A stretch of DNA of 64,000 nucleotides from Cycas panzhihuaensis (GCA_023213395.1 CM041465.1:174103741-174167740); one strand, 5' to 3'; shown: positions 31,787 through 44,750, numbered from the stretch's first letter. Numbers and translations are program-made. Notes: generated by a model not told the origin, from the sequence alone.

Positions 31787-33060
31787 TGAGGCAGTAAGTT
31801 GGTTCTTAGCGTCTCAACGAATAGAGGGGTTGATCTATAATCCATGAAGGGACGTGCCCTAGCTTAGATCATGGGATCAATGAGAGGTGGAGGAAGAGGT
31901 GGGCAAGGTTGACCAAATCCTCCTTAGGAGACTCGGTTCAAAAGGGGATAAGGGACCTCCTCTCGTTTAGTGAGAAGGCATTAATCCTGCATTCGAAGGA
32001 ACTGGTAGAGGAGCAGATGGGTACGAGGGACCCATCCCCCCTTATGGGTACGCCCCTTATTGGAAAGGATCTTGAGAGATGGTGCTTTGGAAGGGGGCTT
32101 TCCCTCCTTACAAAGGCACAACATGAGAGATGATGTAGGAGGATGGAACAAAAGGGTGTGGAATTGGGTTTTGCCCATATGGGCCACCCATACGTGGGGC
32201 GACCCTATATGGGTGCAAGGGGTCTACCCCATAGACTGGAAGGGGGTTTTCCTTACCGTGCCTCTATGGTTAAGAAGCATAACCTGGAGATAAGTAAAGG
32301 GAAGAATCCCTAGATTGAGCTTGGGAATGTATGGGGGCGAGACCTACACGACTAGAGGTAGGGGTGCATGTCGGTCCCCTAGATCTAACAAAAGGCGGAT
32401 AGATTATAGTTGGTAGAGGTGTAGTTATTTGACTAGAAGGGGGCATGCTCAACCCAAGTTAGGAAGAGGACATGCCTTGGGTGGTCCTTAAGGAACATGG
32501 ACCATAGGGAGAGGAAGATGAAGCGAGGGATGCCTTCATTATAGGTAAGTGAGTCGAACGAGATGGATGAGGTAGAGCGGATGTGGAAGAAGGAAGTGCG
32601 ATATGGCACAAGATATCATCCAACCACTTAGGATGTGATTGGAGGCTGGCAGCTTGGAAGCACTAGTTAAGGGCTTCCACAACATCCCTGAGGGGGGGGG
32701 GGGGGATGCCTCCCTGATCATAAGAGGTGGAAGGGTCCTCATATGAGGCAGACCCCATGGGACGATCCTTATGAGAGTCCCCACCAAGGTGGTGGAATTC
32801 TAAAGGGAAAGACACCTCCACTTCATGAGTAGAGAGGTGCTGGACTTGCGGGTGATCTTGGTCATCCAGGTAAAAGATAGGGTCCTCACCCTCTTGGATG
32901 GGCCCTTGGAAGGAGGTGGATGGATTATGAGATTTTGAAGCATAGGTATGATATGCCCAATCTGAAGGGAATCCTTCCATGGTTGAATCACAATCTAACA
33001 AAGGAAGGGGATGATAAGAAGAGTCTTCCAACAAAGGAGGAAGGCCTCGCAAGCGACGAG
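31787..33060 (-). pseudogene. Outer Tat element gag N-terminal part
   Basis: From about 33052 down: MRGLPPLLEDSSYHPLPL, DSTMEGFPSDWAYHTYASK and DVVEALN align with inner gag 28623-29033. The Pro/Ser-rich part follows (SLYLSPGYAS near 32270; a GMGPSLV-like part near 32030). It is interrupted at 31786 by the inner element and continues at 15126. A run of 14 G bases (32692-32705) breaks the frame near the end of the conserved block. Frameshifts are frequent. Confidence 0.8.
32692..32705. repeat. G14 homopolymer in outer gag
   Basis: Fourteen consecutive G on the plus strand inside a coding region that has no such run in the inner copy. Real slippage or a read-length error are both possible. Confidence 0.9.
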
Positions 33061-33210
33061 AGAACTATCGCATACAAGTTCCCCATAAAAATTAGAAGGA
33101 AAAGAGATGATGTGATAAGTGTTGGAGGCTACCCAAGAAATCGAGGAGAGCTATCAGAAAGGAGGTAGCACCAACAAGAAGGGAGAGAGGATTAATCCCT
33201 TACAGGTAAG

Positions 33211-33228
33211 TCCCTAGTATGGTCACCA
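33211..33228 (-). other. Outer Tat element primer-binding site
   Basis: Minus-strand TGGTGACCATACTAGGGA begins one base after the LTR, the same spacing as in the inner element. Confidence 0.75.
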
Positions 33229-33229
33229 G

Positions 33230-36200
33230 TGGAATCACACCTTTAAGGGGGGTTACTAAACTTGAACGAAATCAAGCCGAACAACTAATGGTTTTAGGTG
33301 GCTATGGACCTATGATAACAAGCGAAAGAAATCACCTATAAAGGGTGTCCGTGCGTCAGAACATAGGTTTGGGACCCACAAATGGCACACAAACTCCTTT
33401 GAGGCAACCCTTCCTCGATTTGAAGTGGCAGATAGACGAGGGATCTCATCGGTTTCCCAAGTAACCTCAAAAGGGGCCCTCCCATCCTTGGGTGGCCGAA
33501 GGAGAGAGGAAAGAGGCAAGGGAATGATTCCTTGCATGAATGGATTATGAAAAGGATGATCCTTAATAAGAAAAGGGAAAGAAAACACACGTAAGCCTAA
33601 GGCAGCTTGCAACATTAGTGGTCAAGGATGATAGCTAGTTTCACAAGCTAAACGTTGGCCTAAAGACCAAACTAGGGAAGTCTAGCCTAGAGAAATAAGA
33701 AAGATAAGGTAAACAACCTTGGGAGGGGTGCTCTTAAGGTGATAAACCTAAGAGGTATCCTAGGAGTGGCGAATCAACAAGAAAGGTTGTCTTTATTTAG
33801 TATATGGTAAAGAAAGATAAGGCGAGGGTGTGATGTATATGGCAATGTTGTGTCCTAATGTTTAAAAAAAATTACCTTTTTTTTAAAGGGAAAAAAAGTA
33901 ACACAAATCTCTATCTCTCGTTCACTTATGCATGCAACCTCACTCTCCTTTGTCTTTTAAATGCAAGAAGGGGAGAATAAGAGATCGCTATATGACACAA
34001 AGCTCATACAAAAGAGTGTAAGGTTACTAGGTGATGATGCAACGAAACGGGAGGGACACATGCATGCAAGTGCCTAGATTTCTACTATATGAGCTTTGCA
34101 AGAAAAATAAGCAAGTGAAGTGCAAGAGATCCAAACCAATCTTTTCCTTTCTTTTTTGCCGAAATGACATTCAAAAGAGGGGGGAAAGAGTAAGAAAAAG
34201 AAGCCTAGGAAAAGGGAGGCGTACTTGGGATGTGTTGGCCGAAGTAGTGCTACCCTCACCATGCTTATGATCCTTGCCGTTCTCTTAACCGTGGATGGTG
34301 TAATGGGAGGAGTGCCGATGAAGGAGGGGGCTTCCTTACCTTCCCCCAAAATCAAAAGGCAAAAAGGAAATGTAGCGCAAGGAAATGTAAAGACAATTGC
34401 AACTCTACTTTACAACTTTAAAAGTAAAAGAAAGCAACTATTGAAGGGAGGAGAACGTACCTAAGATGAAGTCCCATTTTCTCCAAGTGCAACAAAAAAA
34501 CCTGCAACCAAATATGGTTTTCCCTTTCCCAAGGGGAACCAAACATATGCGGGATAAATATGCAATATTGAAAGTGACAGGATGCAACTATCTCAATTAA
34601 AAGAAATATGTTCAACACCAATATCACTCCTTATGCTTCATATGCTATTTGGTATGCAATATGGGAAAAAGGAGGGAGAGAGATAAGAAGGGTAGTTAGC
34701 CTCAGAATGGCTAACCCTCCAAATCAAAGGTGCTCCACACTGCTCCCAAGTACCAGGATGAAGGGGGCAAACAAATTCAAACTAGCTTCTAAGAATACAA
34801 GCAATAATGACAACAAATGTTGCAAACGATGTCAATGTTGCAGAAGTTACAACACATAACTTTTGCAAGTTTCACAAAAGTTTAGAACCAAGGGACAAGA
34901 GAATATAGTGTGGGGGTCAAAACCCCACCTGTGTAGGACTTGTTGGGCTGGTTGTAAGTGCAGCAATGGGCTGCCTACACTACTGCCAACAATGATCTAT
35001 CTTCCAATAAGCCTTTAGAAACTCAAGGGAGGCATGGAGAAGGGAGAGGTAAGGAGAGAAGGGGACAACCCTTGAGGAGAAGGCTCATTGGGTGTAGGAC
35101 CCTGCCTTTAGCTCCTTTCACTCTTTGTAGGATACCTTTACCCTACTTCCTCCTTGAAGAAACTAGGAAGGAGCCAAAAGAAGGAGGAGACAAGCAAAAT
35201 GGGAGGGTTTACCTCTGGTTTGTAGTAGAAAGAAAGAAAAAGTTATTGCTAAAAAGTATTGTCAAGTAGTATTTATGTTGCTCAAAGGAAATAAAGTAAA
35301 GGACTGACAAAGAGGTACGTGTTATAGGCAGATTTGAGGCAGATCTACATGTGAGATTGAATGGAGAAGCAAACCCTATGGGGTTTGTAGGAGAAAACCC
35401 CAATGGTTCAACAAGTAGGAAGAAAACTAGAGTAAGAAAGGTAGCTGGAACTTGATGGAGCATTTGGAGCACAATCTTCTCTTGGCTAGCCACGTTGTAG
35501 GCCTGCAACGATGTGTTTGGAGTTGTAGGAGGCTGGTAGCTGGCTGAGAAGTAGGTGTAGTAGACTTGGTCCTATTTGTAAGGCATTTTTAGAGCAAGTA
35601 ATAGAAAAAATGGGTGTTTTTGGGTTTTTAAACCCAACCATAACTCAATTGAGCGATTAAGGTTCGACCTGGATACGAAACAAGTTGCTGCCATGTGGCA
35701 ATTTTGTAATAAATGTGAAATTAGCCATGGCAAATTTAAAAAATAACTGTTGACAGTCACCCCGCGGTAACTTAGCGATACCGCGAAGTTTGTAGCGTTA
35801 CCACGAAGTTTAATGCAGTGCGAAAGAAACAAAGGGAAAAGCAAAGGAAGAGGAGCCCAGAAGCTTCAAAAGAGGGGAAACTCATGCCTGAAAAAGTATG
35901 GTACTCAGTCCAAGTGGCAGGAAAGAGTTACAGGGCTTAATGAGGCCATACTGGACAAGTAATAGCAGTGAAAGGTTCCCCAAAAAGACAACAAATGGAC
36001 GCAGGATGATAACTAAGCCTAGGCGGGGTGTCGGGGGTCATCATGCACTGACAGGTGATGTGATTGGGCTATGAGATCTAAACGGTACTTGGGGACATTG
36101 TGGAGACCTAGAGGAGCATTGTAGAGCGCCATGGGATATGTATCACTAGATCGTCATAGGCTGAAAAAGTGATAAAATACAGTGTGGTCAAACAATGGAT

Positions 36201-36351
36201 GCATAGTGGTTGTTCAACGAGTCAATCATCATACAACGTAGGTGAAGTGCTTCAACCTACCTTTTCTAAAACTAACAAGAGTAGGGATAGAATCATACCT
36301 ACACTTACCTAAGTTGACTCGTCCATGTCCATTCCTAATAGCTAGAAAACA
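33230..36351 (-). repeat. Outer Tat element 5' LTR
   Basis: 3122 bp. Plus-strand ends TGGAATC and TAGAAAACA correspond to TGAAACG and GGGAAACA of the inner LTRs. Shared blocks include GTGTCCGTGCGTCAGAACAT near 33345 and the palindromic motif cluster near 35760-35820. It is about 0.5 kb longer than the inner LTRs. The partner LTR is outside the window. Confidence 0.85.
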
Positions 36352-37270
36352 TAACCTAATGTGGCTTCTGATGATTTTTCATAAATTAAGAGACCAACCC
36401 AATGGTAAAGGTAATATCGATCTTGGTATGAGTTAGATAGATAAGACTCCCTACTAAACTTTTGTATAACATCTCATCAACTATAAGTTTTTTCATATCC
36501 TTCATAAGTTTTGTGCCTTTAACAAATAACATTTTCACAGGCTTGCAATCCATTAGTTTAAACTTTATAAGTAACGATTCTATATACTTCCTTTATGACA
36601 CAAAAAGTTTATCTTTTTGTTCCCTTATTTAGATGCCTAAAAAGTAGTGGAGTATCCCCATATTTGTCATATCAAAATTCTTCTACAAGTGCTTTTTTGT
36701 TATTATAATCTCCTCATTATGATTTCTTGTAATGATTAAATAATCAATGTATAAAATAATAACCATAATTGATATAATAGTATTTTAGACATGCAGATTT
36801 GGCTCTAGGTTCATCGTAATAAATCCTTCCTCCTTCAAGGTTGTATTAATCTTCATAAACTAATATCATGGTGCTTATTTTAGGCCATATAAAGTTTTCT
36901 TAAAATGGCATAGAAAGTTTTCATATCCTTCCTCAATAAAACTAAGAGGTTATACCATGTAAATATCCTCCTTCAATTCTCCATTAAGGAATGTAGACTT
37001 CACATTGATTTGATAAGTTTCCTATTTGAAGTTGGCTATAATTGAAAGGATTAATCTAATTATAATCATCTTTGGGACAAGTAAAAATATCTCACCATAA
37101 TCTATCCCTTCTTTCTACTTAAAACCTTTAGCAAATAAGTTTGGCCTTAAACTTTTCTACCTCACTATTAACTTGGAACTTTATTTTGTAGGCCCCATTA
37201 TAACCAACTAAGTTTTTCCCTAGAGGCAATGGAACTAAATCTCAAGTTATGTTCTTCATTATGGAACTCA
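36352..37270 (-). pseudogene. Decayed Copia-3 reverse transcriptase, target of the outer Tat insertion
   Basis: Minus-strand reading from about 37240: EVEKFKA and FAKGFK-like start, then INVKSTFLNGELKEDIYMV, KKTLYGLK, an active site LYIDYL where YVDD is usual, LHYFLGI, and SLVGSLIYLTHTKIDITF, stopping at MKNHQKPH where the Tat LTR begins. The remaining RNase H part of this element must lie beyond the left edge of the window. About eight stops. The second Asp of the active site is Tyr. Confidence 0.85.
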
Positions 37271-38000
37271 CCTAAAAGGTTATTAGCCAACAACACAAAA
37301 AAATTGATTTGTAATTATATGTTGAATCTTGAACCCCACAGTTATATTAAGAGGGTATATTAGTGAACATAGTCAAATATTAATATGTGGTAACAGGTAA
37401 TGCTTTATGTGGCCATGAGAAGAATCAAGTTATGAAGAGGCATGAGTATTAAGCTTCAAAGGGACATGAAGAATCAATATATAAAGAGATGTGAGTATTG
37501 AGATTCGAAGGGACATAAAGAATCACGATATGAAGAGGCATGAGTATCTAGATTTGAAGAGACATGAAGAATCTAGATGCAAAGGGATGAGATGAAGAGT
37601 CATATGACATAATAAAGAGTCACAACTTTTGGCTAGAGGTGCCCTTTGTATCATATAAAAAGGGATCTATGGTAAGGTTATACAATTATCATAGCATATC
37701 GAATAAAACCATTTAATAATCCAAGTTTTACTAACTTGGTGATTTGTAATGCAATAGTTAGAAATTATAATCAATCATCAAATTTTTTGTGTATAGGTTT
37801 TTTTCCCAAAAGGGGTTCCCACATTAAAATTTTATCTTATGTGTGCTTGTTCTTTGGATTATATGATATGTGTGTTATATAGATTATACAAAGATCTAGT
37901 AAGAATTCACATGGCATTAGGACAAGTCTGAGCATGTATGAATTTTTTTTTTTTTTTTTTACTTTAAAAAATTATTTTTTGTTAAAACTTTGTGTAGGAA
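37271..38000 (+). repeat. LTR-like fragment with 49-bp tandem repeats
   Basis: Four units of 49 bp start at 37419, 37468, 37517 and 37566 (each opening RAAGAATC; the last is partial). They are followed by a TATA-like CATATAAAAAGGG (37652-37664) and a Copia LTR-style tail (TTTTTTCCCAAAAGGGGTTCCCAC, near 37800-37825). This suggests a plus-strand LTR with an enhancer-like array. No matching second LTR was found. Confidence 0.55.
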
Positions 38001-38499
38001 TTTATTGGTAGTATATGCACATTCTAGTGTAATTTTGAACTAGTTTTCTAATGGGTTTTACTCATTTTCAATCTTTTTTTTTTTTTTTCTTTTGCTTTAA
38101 AAGATAGCCTTTATAGTGGGCATCTTCAAGACTCTAACAACACTTCAATAAAGTTTGTTTTATAGTCACTTCATGAGAATTTCTAGCTTTTTTTTTTTTT
38201 TTTTATAAATTTTTTAGTAACACTAGAATTTTTTGTAGGCAGCTTATATTTTCGAACATGAAACTTTCTTTTGTATAACTATATTAAATAGTAGGGTTTT
38301 AATACCTTAAACTAGATTATGGTCTTCCTTATTTTTTGAAATAAATAAAATGATATTTTTATTATTTAACAGATCTTTATTTGCATGTTTTTAAAACTCT
38401 AAACTCCCAAAAGTTCTCTACATGAGCATGCATCTAGGATGGTCTTCGACCATGAACCTTGGGTTACCTTGGGTTTGGCATAATGGCTTTGACCATAAA
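38001..38499. other. AT-rich stretch without recognisable feature
   Basis: Several T runs (for example 38077-38088 and 38190-38204). No coding signal seen. Confidence 0.5.
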
Positions 38500-38517
38500 C
38501 CTTCAAATCTAATACCA
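38500..38517 (-). other. Candidate primer-binding site of a minus-strand Copia
   Basis: Minus-strand TGGTATTAGATTTGAAGG directly follows an LTR-like end (plus-strand TGTTGGAAATT from 38518). It matches the initiator-Met type site except at one early base. The LTR would run right of 38518; its far end is not clear. Confidence 0.5.
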
Positions 38518-41090
38518 TGTTGGAAATTAGAGTGTGTAAGGATCCAACATGTAGACAACACATAACAAGTTGCATGTAGAATTAGTCTATCCTTTGAACT
38601 TTTCTTTATCATTAAACCTCTGAATAACTAGTGCAGTGTATATTGGTGAATAAATAAATAATTATACTATATGCAACTAGTTGTGGTTACATATGTGTAA
38701 AGTTCATGAGTAATGACCTCCAACTAATTGCATCATAAACAAATAAATATAATATTTAGGCACCCAAAGTAAACATTACATATATTTAACATAAATATTC
38801 TTACAGTAAATAATAGCTTAAATGGAAAGGAGACAAATCTATGGAGGATCTTATTAATTATGAATCACTTCATTTTGTGGTCTCTAATTATCCTTGAAAA
38901 TGGTAAATGCCTTAGCTAAATCCGTTACTTTGAAGCTAAAGAATTGGCCATGAAAGGCATGTATATGGGATAACTCTTCAATAATCAAGGGCTAGTGGAA
39001 GGCTTATTTTAAGCTTATGGAAGTTTATCCTAAAGGTAATATAGAATATATTTTGATCAAACCCCACCTTAAGTGAGAGAAATATTAGATTTAATGCTTG
39101 TCTAAAGGTTTTAGTAAGTTCTCCATATCACACACACAAAAGTTGCTTGCCATGAATCTCATCCCTAGACTTTTTCATAATGACACATATAATAGTATCC
39201 TAATAAACAAAGGCATTATCTAATAAAAAATAATAAAAGGAAAATGAGTTTCTCCTTTTAGGTTTAGAATGAGAAGTCCTAATGTAATAAGCCTATTTAT
39301 AACAATGAATTTAATGATTAATTTACTAAATCACTTAGTAATTAATAAATTAAATCGCATTTGGTTAATTGCAAAAAAAAAGTTACTTTTAAGATCAAGG
39401 AATGTTGAGAATATTTATTTAACTCTTACATTTGCAATGGCCATCTTTTAAACATTAATGATATTGACTATTAGCTCTTAACCATGTTTCATGTAATGCA
39501 TTACTCTTATCATCTTGTATACATCAATTTGATATTAGGTTCTCATCTTGCAATAGCTCTTTCTTATATTTTTATAATTATGTTTATAAATTATGAAGAA
39601 ATTGTGGCTCTATTCAAGTAGTATTAGAGCATAATCCTACCCTACTTATTCAAAGATTTGGTTTAATATCCAATAATCTTATTTTGTGTCTATGTAAATT
39701 TATGAGATTCATTAAGAGTTGGTTTATGTACTCTCAATTTATAGAACCCTCTAAAGGTATGCCACATGCTTAAAAGATAGTAAACAATCCAAGTCATTTA
39801 TTAGTTTCCATTGCTCAACATCATGGAAAATTAAAACCATGAGTGTATCATTGTCATTTCTATAATACTCTATAGGAAACCCTTTTTCTTATAATTGCAA
39901 CTCCATCTTTATAATCATGTATACATCCTTAGGATTGTTAAGAGGTTTAGAATATAACTGACCATGCATTCAACATTTTCAAACTCCCATAGTTAATAAA
40001 TTTCATATTTGGGTTGTTTGATCATACACCATTATTTTATTATAAGTTGTCATTCTTGCTACTAAGAGTGATACTAGATCATTAAAAGAGACATAGAAGG
40101 AAGAACAATAATTAGATAGGGTTAAAGAGAAGGGTGCTCAAATTTACTAAAGATTGTAATTATCAATCATCATAGTTTTAATAGAGTTTTTGAACCTTCT
40201 AATGGAGTTTCCACACATTTTAGGAAAAGTTTGTAGAGTTTGTACAAAGAGCTCTTATAGTTTTCATTCAAAGTTCCAATAGAATTTCCATGCATTCCAA
40301 CAGAGTTTTAATGCCTTCCATGAGTAACTCTACTACTAAATCTACTCTAGTGGCTCTAATGTTACTCTAGTGTTTACCTTCATCACTCTAGTATACTCTA
40401 CCTTAGACCTAAATCAAGACTCTCTACATAAGTTCAAATTGTTAAAAGCATTTAAATTTTTTTTTATGCTTTCCAAAGTTTAAACATTAAGGAATAATAT
40501 TTTTACACAACACCTTTATCATTAGGTTTTTTTCATATGAGACCTATAGGACTACCTCTTATGTTATGAACCCTTTCTTATAACTATCAAGGTATAAAAA
40601 AATAAAAAGAGGAAGGTGAAAAAAAAAAACTTCTATGTAAAATAGTAATTCTTTTATTGCTTAGGGTAATATTGTCCTTTTCATTAAAAGCACTTATTAT
40701 AGAAATATAAGTTGTTTAGATACTAACCTATTAGGTATGTTATCTTAAGGCTTAGGTGATATGTGTTAAGCTCTGAAACTATCATTGAGGATCCATTAAG
40801 TAATCAAAGCTCTTGAGGCAGTGAAGTTTTGGTTCAATTATATGTTTACTTCTTTTGCTCCTTTCTTCTCCCTTATTTAGGTATTCTTCCCCTTAATTAG
40901 ACAAATTTTATATTAAAAAGAAAGAATGAGATAATGATAATGAATACATAGATGTATATCATTGAGGAAGTGATAAATTAACCTTATGGAATCCAAGTGT
41001 AAAGGACAAATATATGGTGAACTACATGGAGTAGTAAACTAATATGTGCCACCCATATTATAAGAAATGGAGTGTTTGGCTCAGATGAGT
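38518..41090. other. AT-rich region, probable decayed LTR or internal sequence, no gene seen
   Basis: No protein motif in any frame. A CTCTAGT-rich stretch near 40320-40400 is locally repetitive. The first part probably belongs to the LTR beginning at 38518. Confidence 0.4.
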
Positions 41091-41960
41091 CAGACAATGG
41101 TATAATCAATGGTAGGTACTGTGTATATGAGCCGAAAAATAATTAAGGGTGATTTTAAGGAACCAAGGGTGATGGGAAAAGGACAATCAAGGGACCATAT
41201 CCTAAATGAAACTAATAGAGATGGGTTAAGAAAAAATAACAACAAATGGCATATTAAGGATCATTATGCTAATGTTGTAAATAAACTAGTTAAGAAGTGC
41301 CTAATTGACTATTTATAATAGATACTAGAAAAGATTAAATTAGTCAGCATCCATGAATACTTAATTGCCTCTAATTATTAGAGATGCTAAAGAAGCATCA
41401 ACATGAGAATATCATAGTTCAATATTTTAACAATGACCTTAGGGCTCATGAGCTTAAAGTTTAGATCGAGTAATTAGAGTAATACTTCCAATTATCAACC
41501 ATTGAGGAGAATGAAAAGTCTTGTGTAGCTACTTTATGCTTGGAAGGTATCACCTACGAATGGCAGTAAAGGTTAAAGAAAACTCAATTCAAGGTATAGT
41601 TGTTAGATTGTGATAAGTTTATAATGCTCTTCTTATAATGGTTTAAAAGGATTACAAACTAGCATTACTACTAAAAACTTTATAAGTTCTAGTAAACTAA
41701 GTTTGATAAGGATTATAACGTAGCATTCACCTTCCTTTCATATATACCACCATAGGCTTTTGACTAAGAGAAGAGTTTTTAGGAACCTTGAGGTATTCTT
41801 TTAAGGGAGGTTAGACCACCAATAGATCCTAAAGAATGGAAAAATCGATATTTATACTTTCTAACATGAAGCAAGTATAGTTAATATGAAAAGGGTTATG
41901 TTATAAGTGCAAAGATAGATAGAGCAAATAATGCATGCATGTAAGAGACCACATGTATAC
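41091..41960 (+). pseudogene. Decayed Gypsy gag fragment
   Basis: After a short open frame (41109-41318) the stretch 41440-41590 reads EYFQLSTIEENEKSCVATLCLEGITYEWQ with a stop before and after, which fits the Gypsy gag core (the LEG-x-A-x-x-W signature). At about 41890-41930 a GLCYKCKDR...CMHVRDH segment resembles a damaged zinc knuckle. It may belong with the plus-strand Gypsy RT at 48410-49183, split by later Copia insertions; this is inference. Confidence 0.45.
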
Positions 41961-43500
41961 AATAAAATTACATATAGACTGAGATGGGAAAATAAAAGAA
42001 GAGATGAATGCTAAATTATAGGAGGACCTATTCAAATTCAAATGCATTCAATCCCCTTTATAACTCCTTCAAATACCCATAAAAATGCATATATAAACAA
42101 CTAAGAACATATTAAAATCCATAAGCAAATATAAAAATTAAAGCCATTAAAACTTACATATAGGATTAATAATTGATAAACAAATTACATGTAGTAATGG
42201 GCATAAAACAAAGGATAAATGAGTTGGATGAAGAGCTCATTCAATGAGCAATTTATAGATGGTTTATGTGGATAGAATAAAGGCAAAAACATAGGAGAAT
42301 TAAAGTTAAACATAAGCTTATTTTAGTGGGTAGTTGCACCACATTGTGAAAACCCTTAATGTAATTAATTTTGATGCAGCTAAGAACTTGATAAAAATAA
42401 AAAAGAAGAGAAAATCCACTTAAAGAAATCATAGACAACCATAGCAAGGGATAATCCCATCATTGAACACCATTATGAGTGGGCCAAAAAGGATGCTAAA
42501 GGGTTTGCACACTGGGAGACACCTATTATAAAGGAAAAAAAGCGATAGAAGAATATAATTTGACTATGTCCATTTGAGATGTAGTGAGTGTGCATGATTA
42601 TGGGTGAACACTGAACATAATAAAAAGAGTTACCGTTAAGATGCTTAAATACTAACACATAAGTAGAAACCTACCATTTAGAGTTGTGCACATTGAATAA
42701 CCACAATTCAAAACTTACAAGCACTAATAATATTGAGTCTTCCCTTGCGTTAGGAAGTAGTTGAGTAGGCTTAAATGCTTTGCATGATCATATAGTTATA
42801 TGTGAGAATTGAACCCACCTTTGAGACATAATAATTTATAGAGTAAAATGTCAGAATAGAGACATGAAGCCAAACCTAGTTCAAATGCATAATCATTAGC
42901 TAAATAGTGAAAGGAGGATACAAATTGCTAAAAAGCTCATGAATTTGTATGTACATCCCCAAACAAAATCATATGCACATGTAATACACTAAGAAACACT
43001 AATATAACAATGAGAAATTAGTAAAGAAAACACATAAAATGTGTAAAAATTTAAAAAAATGGAGTTATAGGTTGCCCACTTTAGGTTACTCAAGGAATAT
43101 TTGACTTTTAAAACTATGGATAAAATTAATTTTTAGTTTTATGAAGTTTGTAGATATTAAACTATTTTTAATAAACTTTTGAAGTTCAATGATAAGCCCC
43201 CCTAACTCTTAGCCCCATGATTATATAAAGTGAGAAATATTAAGGTAGTTTATGGCTTGTTTTAAAATGAAGATACTAGTCATGTATTTTTTTGAGTACT
43301 TTCATTTTACAATAGTCACATTGACCACATATGTATAATTAGTTTAAGAAAATTATATAATACATATTTTAAAGTTGATTTTAGCTACCTATAGGTAGAT
43401 TGAGTAAGTGATGTGGCATGTACTAGCTACTTGCAAGTAGACTAAGTAATTTGATCAATAATATTCATTTATTTTCTATGTTTTTTATTGCTTTTTAATT
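41961..43500. other. AT-rich region without recognisable gene
   Basis: Only short open frames with no known motif. Base composition and stop density match the surrounding decayed repeats. Confidence 0.45.
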
Positions 43501-44235
43501 GTAATTCTATGGGATTTCATATAATGGCAAGAATAAGAAGCATACTAATTATATGCCTGAGAAACTAATTAGTTTTGATAATTATATTACTTGGAAACAT
43601 CAAATGTATATTTTCTTCATATTAAATGATTTATAGAAGTATATACATAATTCTATAATGGATATAAGTGATGCATAAACTGCTACTTTTAATAATAATG
43701 GATATAAGTGATGCATAAACCACTACTTTTAATAATAGATTAAATAGAGATGCTGGATTTAGAGTAATATATGAAGTTAATATAAATATCACTTTTGATT
43801 TCCTTAATTTGTTAATTAGTTGTATCATCCTTAAGAATATTAGAGGAGCCACTACACCAAAGTAGATATGGGATATAGTCACCAACTTAATCAAACATAA
43901 AGGATGACATCAGAGCGTTGAATTGAGGGGTTAGTTATATAGATTGAACCTTAGAGGGTCAATGATCAACCATCAATGGCATGTCAAATCTATTTAAGAC
44001 TAGTTAATAACTATTATAGAAATTGAATATGATTTTAATATAATAGCTTGCATATTAAGGAGCCTTCTTGTTATATATGAGAACTTCTCCACTATTAACA
44101 CTTTTAGATAAATTGACATGAACATTGAGTTTAATTCCCTAAAATCTTTGCCTTTAGAATATGAACATAATATAAAAAATATGACTAACAAATCATCTAG
44201 AGCATTGGCATCCAGATCAAAGGTAAGAAGACATA
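43501..44235 (+). pseudogene. Decayed Copia-4 gag
   Basis: NYMPEKLISFDNYITWKHQ at 43545-43600 is the Copia gag start motif (substrate-like FDG-x-NY-x-x-W). A 40-bp direct duplication at 43657-43736 shifts the frame. Later segments (RGATTPKXIWDIVTNL-like near 43845 and NMTNKSSRALASRSK near 44180) fit the capsid. Many stops. Confidence 0.6.
43657..43736 (+). repeat. 40-bp tandem duplication in Copia-4 gag
   Basis: AATGGATATAAGTGATGCAT starts at 43657 and again at 43697. The two units differ at two bases. Confidence 0.9.
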
Positions 44236-44269
44236 TATTCCTAAGAGGAATACAGCATATGAATATAAG

Positions 44270-44436
44270 GTTTAAAAAGATAGCCTAAAAACTTAAATAG
44301 AGAAATTAAGGTGATCTACAAACCTACCAATGAATAGCCAACAAACATCTTCACCAAATGATTAGCACATGGCAAATTTGAATCATTCACAGAAGATATT
44401 ACTGTAAAAGTAAATGAAGTAAACATGAAGGGGGAG
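44270..44436 (+). pseudogene. 3' end of a Copia pol with polypurine tract
   Basis: Reads IKVIYKPTNE then NIFTK-LAHGKFESF, the usual end of Copia RNase H (NIFTKPLAH-type). It is followed by AAGGGGGAG (44428-44436) and an LTR-like start TGTTAAAATTAATG at 44437. It lies between the gag and the nucleocapsid of Copia-4, so it is an inserted or recombined piece of another Copia. Confidence 0.65.
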
Positions 44437-44750
44437 TGTTAAAATTAATGTTTGATTTATGTATGCCACACTTGTCGTAGTTGATTATTAGTCCATAAAT
44501 TCATATTATTGATTATTGATTATTCTTACCCTTCTTGCATAGGAAGGGTTCTTATACCTTATTCATGGTGCTCTAAAATGTGGCTAGGCCATTGGTTAAC
44601 CCAAATGATATGACTCAGAATTCAAATAGTCCTTTGTTAATAAAATTCTCAAGGGATAGTAGAAATAATGTTGAAATTTTGATAAACCTTCCCAAATTGA
44701 ACTCAAGCTTTTAATTCAATGATTTAAGTAATAGATGTAATATTTTATTT
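44437..44750 (+). repeat. LTR-like segment
   Basis: Begins TGTTAAAATTAATGTTTG right after a PPT. The far end was not defined and no second copy was found in the window. Confidence 0.45.

Larger units (their letters stand above)
1..36351 (-). mobile_element. Outer Tat-type Ty3/Gypsy LTR retrotransposon (left end outside window)
   Basis: The element reads right to left. Its parts are 5' LTR 33230-36351, PBS 33211-33228, the N-terminal half of gag 31787-33060, the rest of gag and pol 15126 down to 9665, then an antisense PMD-type gene (8094-8890 and 1-464). The 3' LTR must lie left of position 1. It is the same family as the element nested at 15132-31781: the gag, pol and PMD regions align throughout, but the outer copy is more diverged. 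It is interrupted twice, by that sister Tat element in gag and by a Copia element in the PMD gene. The 5' LTR edge abuts a decayed Copia RT, so this element itself landed in an older Copia. Assignment to Tat rests on the gag type, long LTRs and accessory genes. Confidence 0.85.

Noticed and set aside
34225-34464. Possible signal-peptide-like small protein (starts with a hydrophobic segment) in the outer LTR
   Set aside because: Inside an LTR on the strand opposite to the element, not conserved in the inner LTRs; chance open frame.
37419-37590. CRISPR-like array
   Set aside because: The 49-bp units are directly adjacent with no unique spacers, and the context is a plant LTR.
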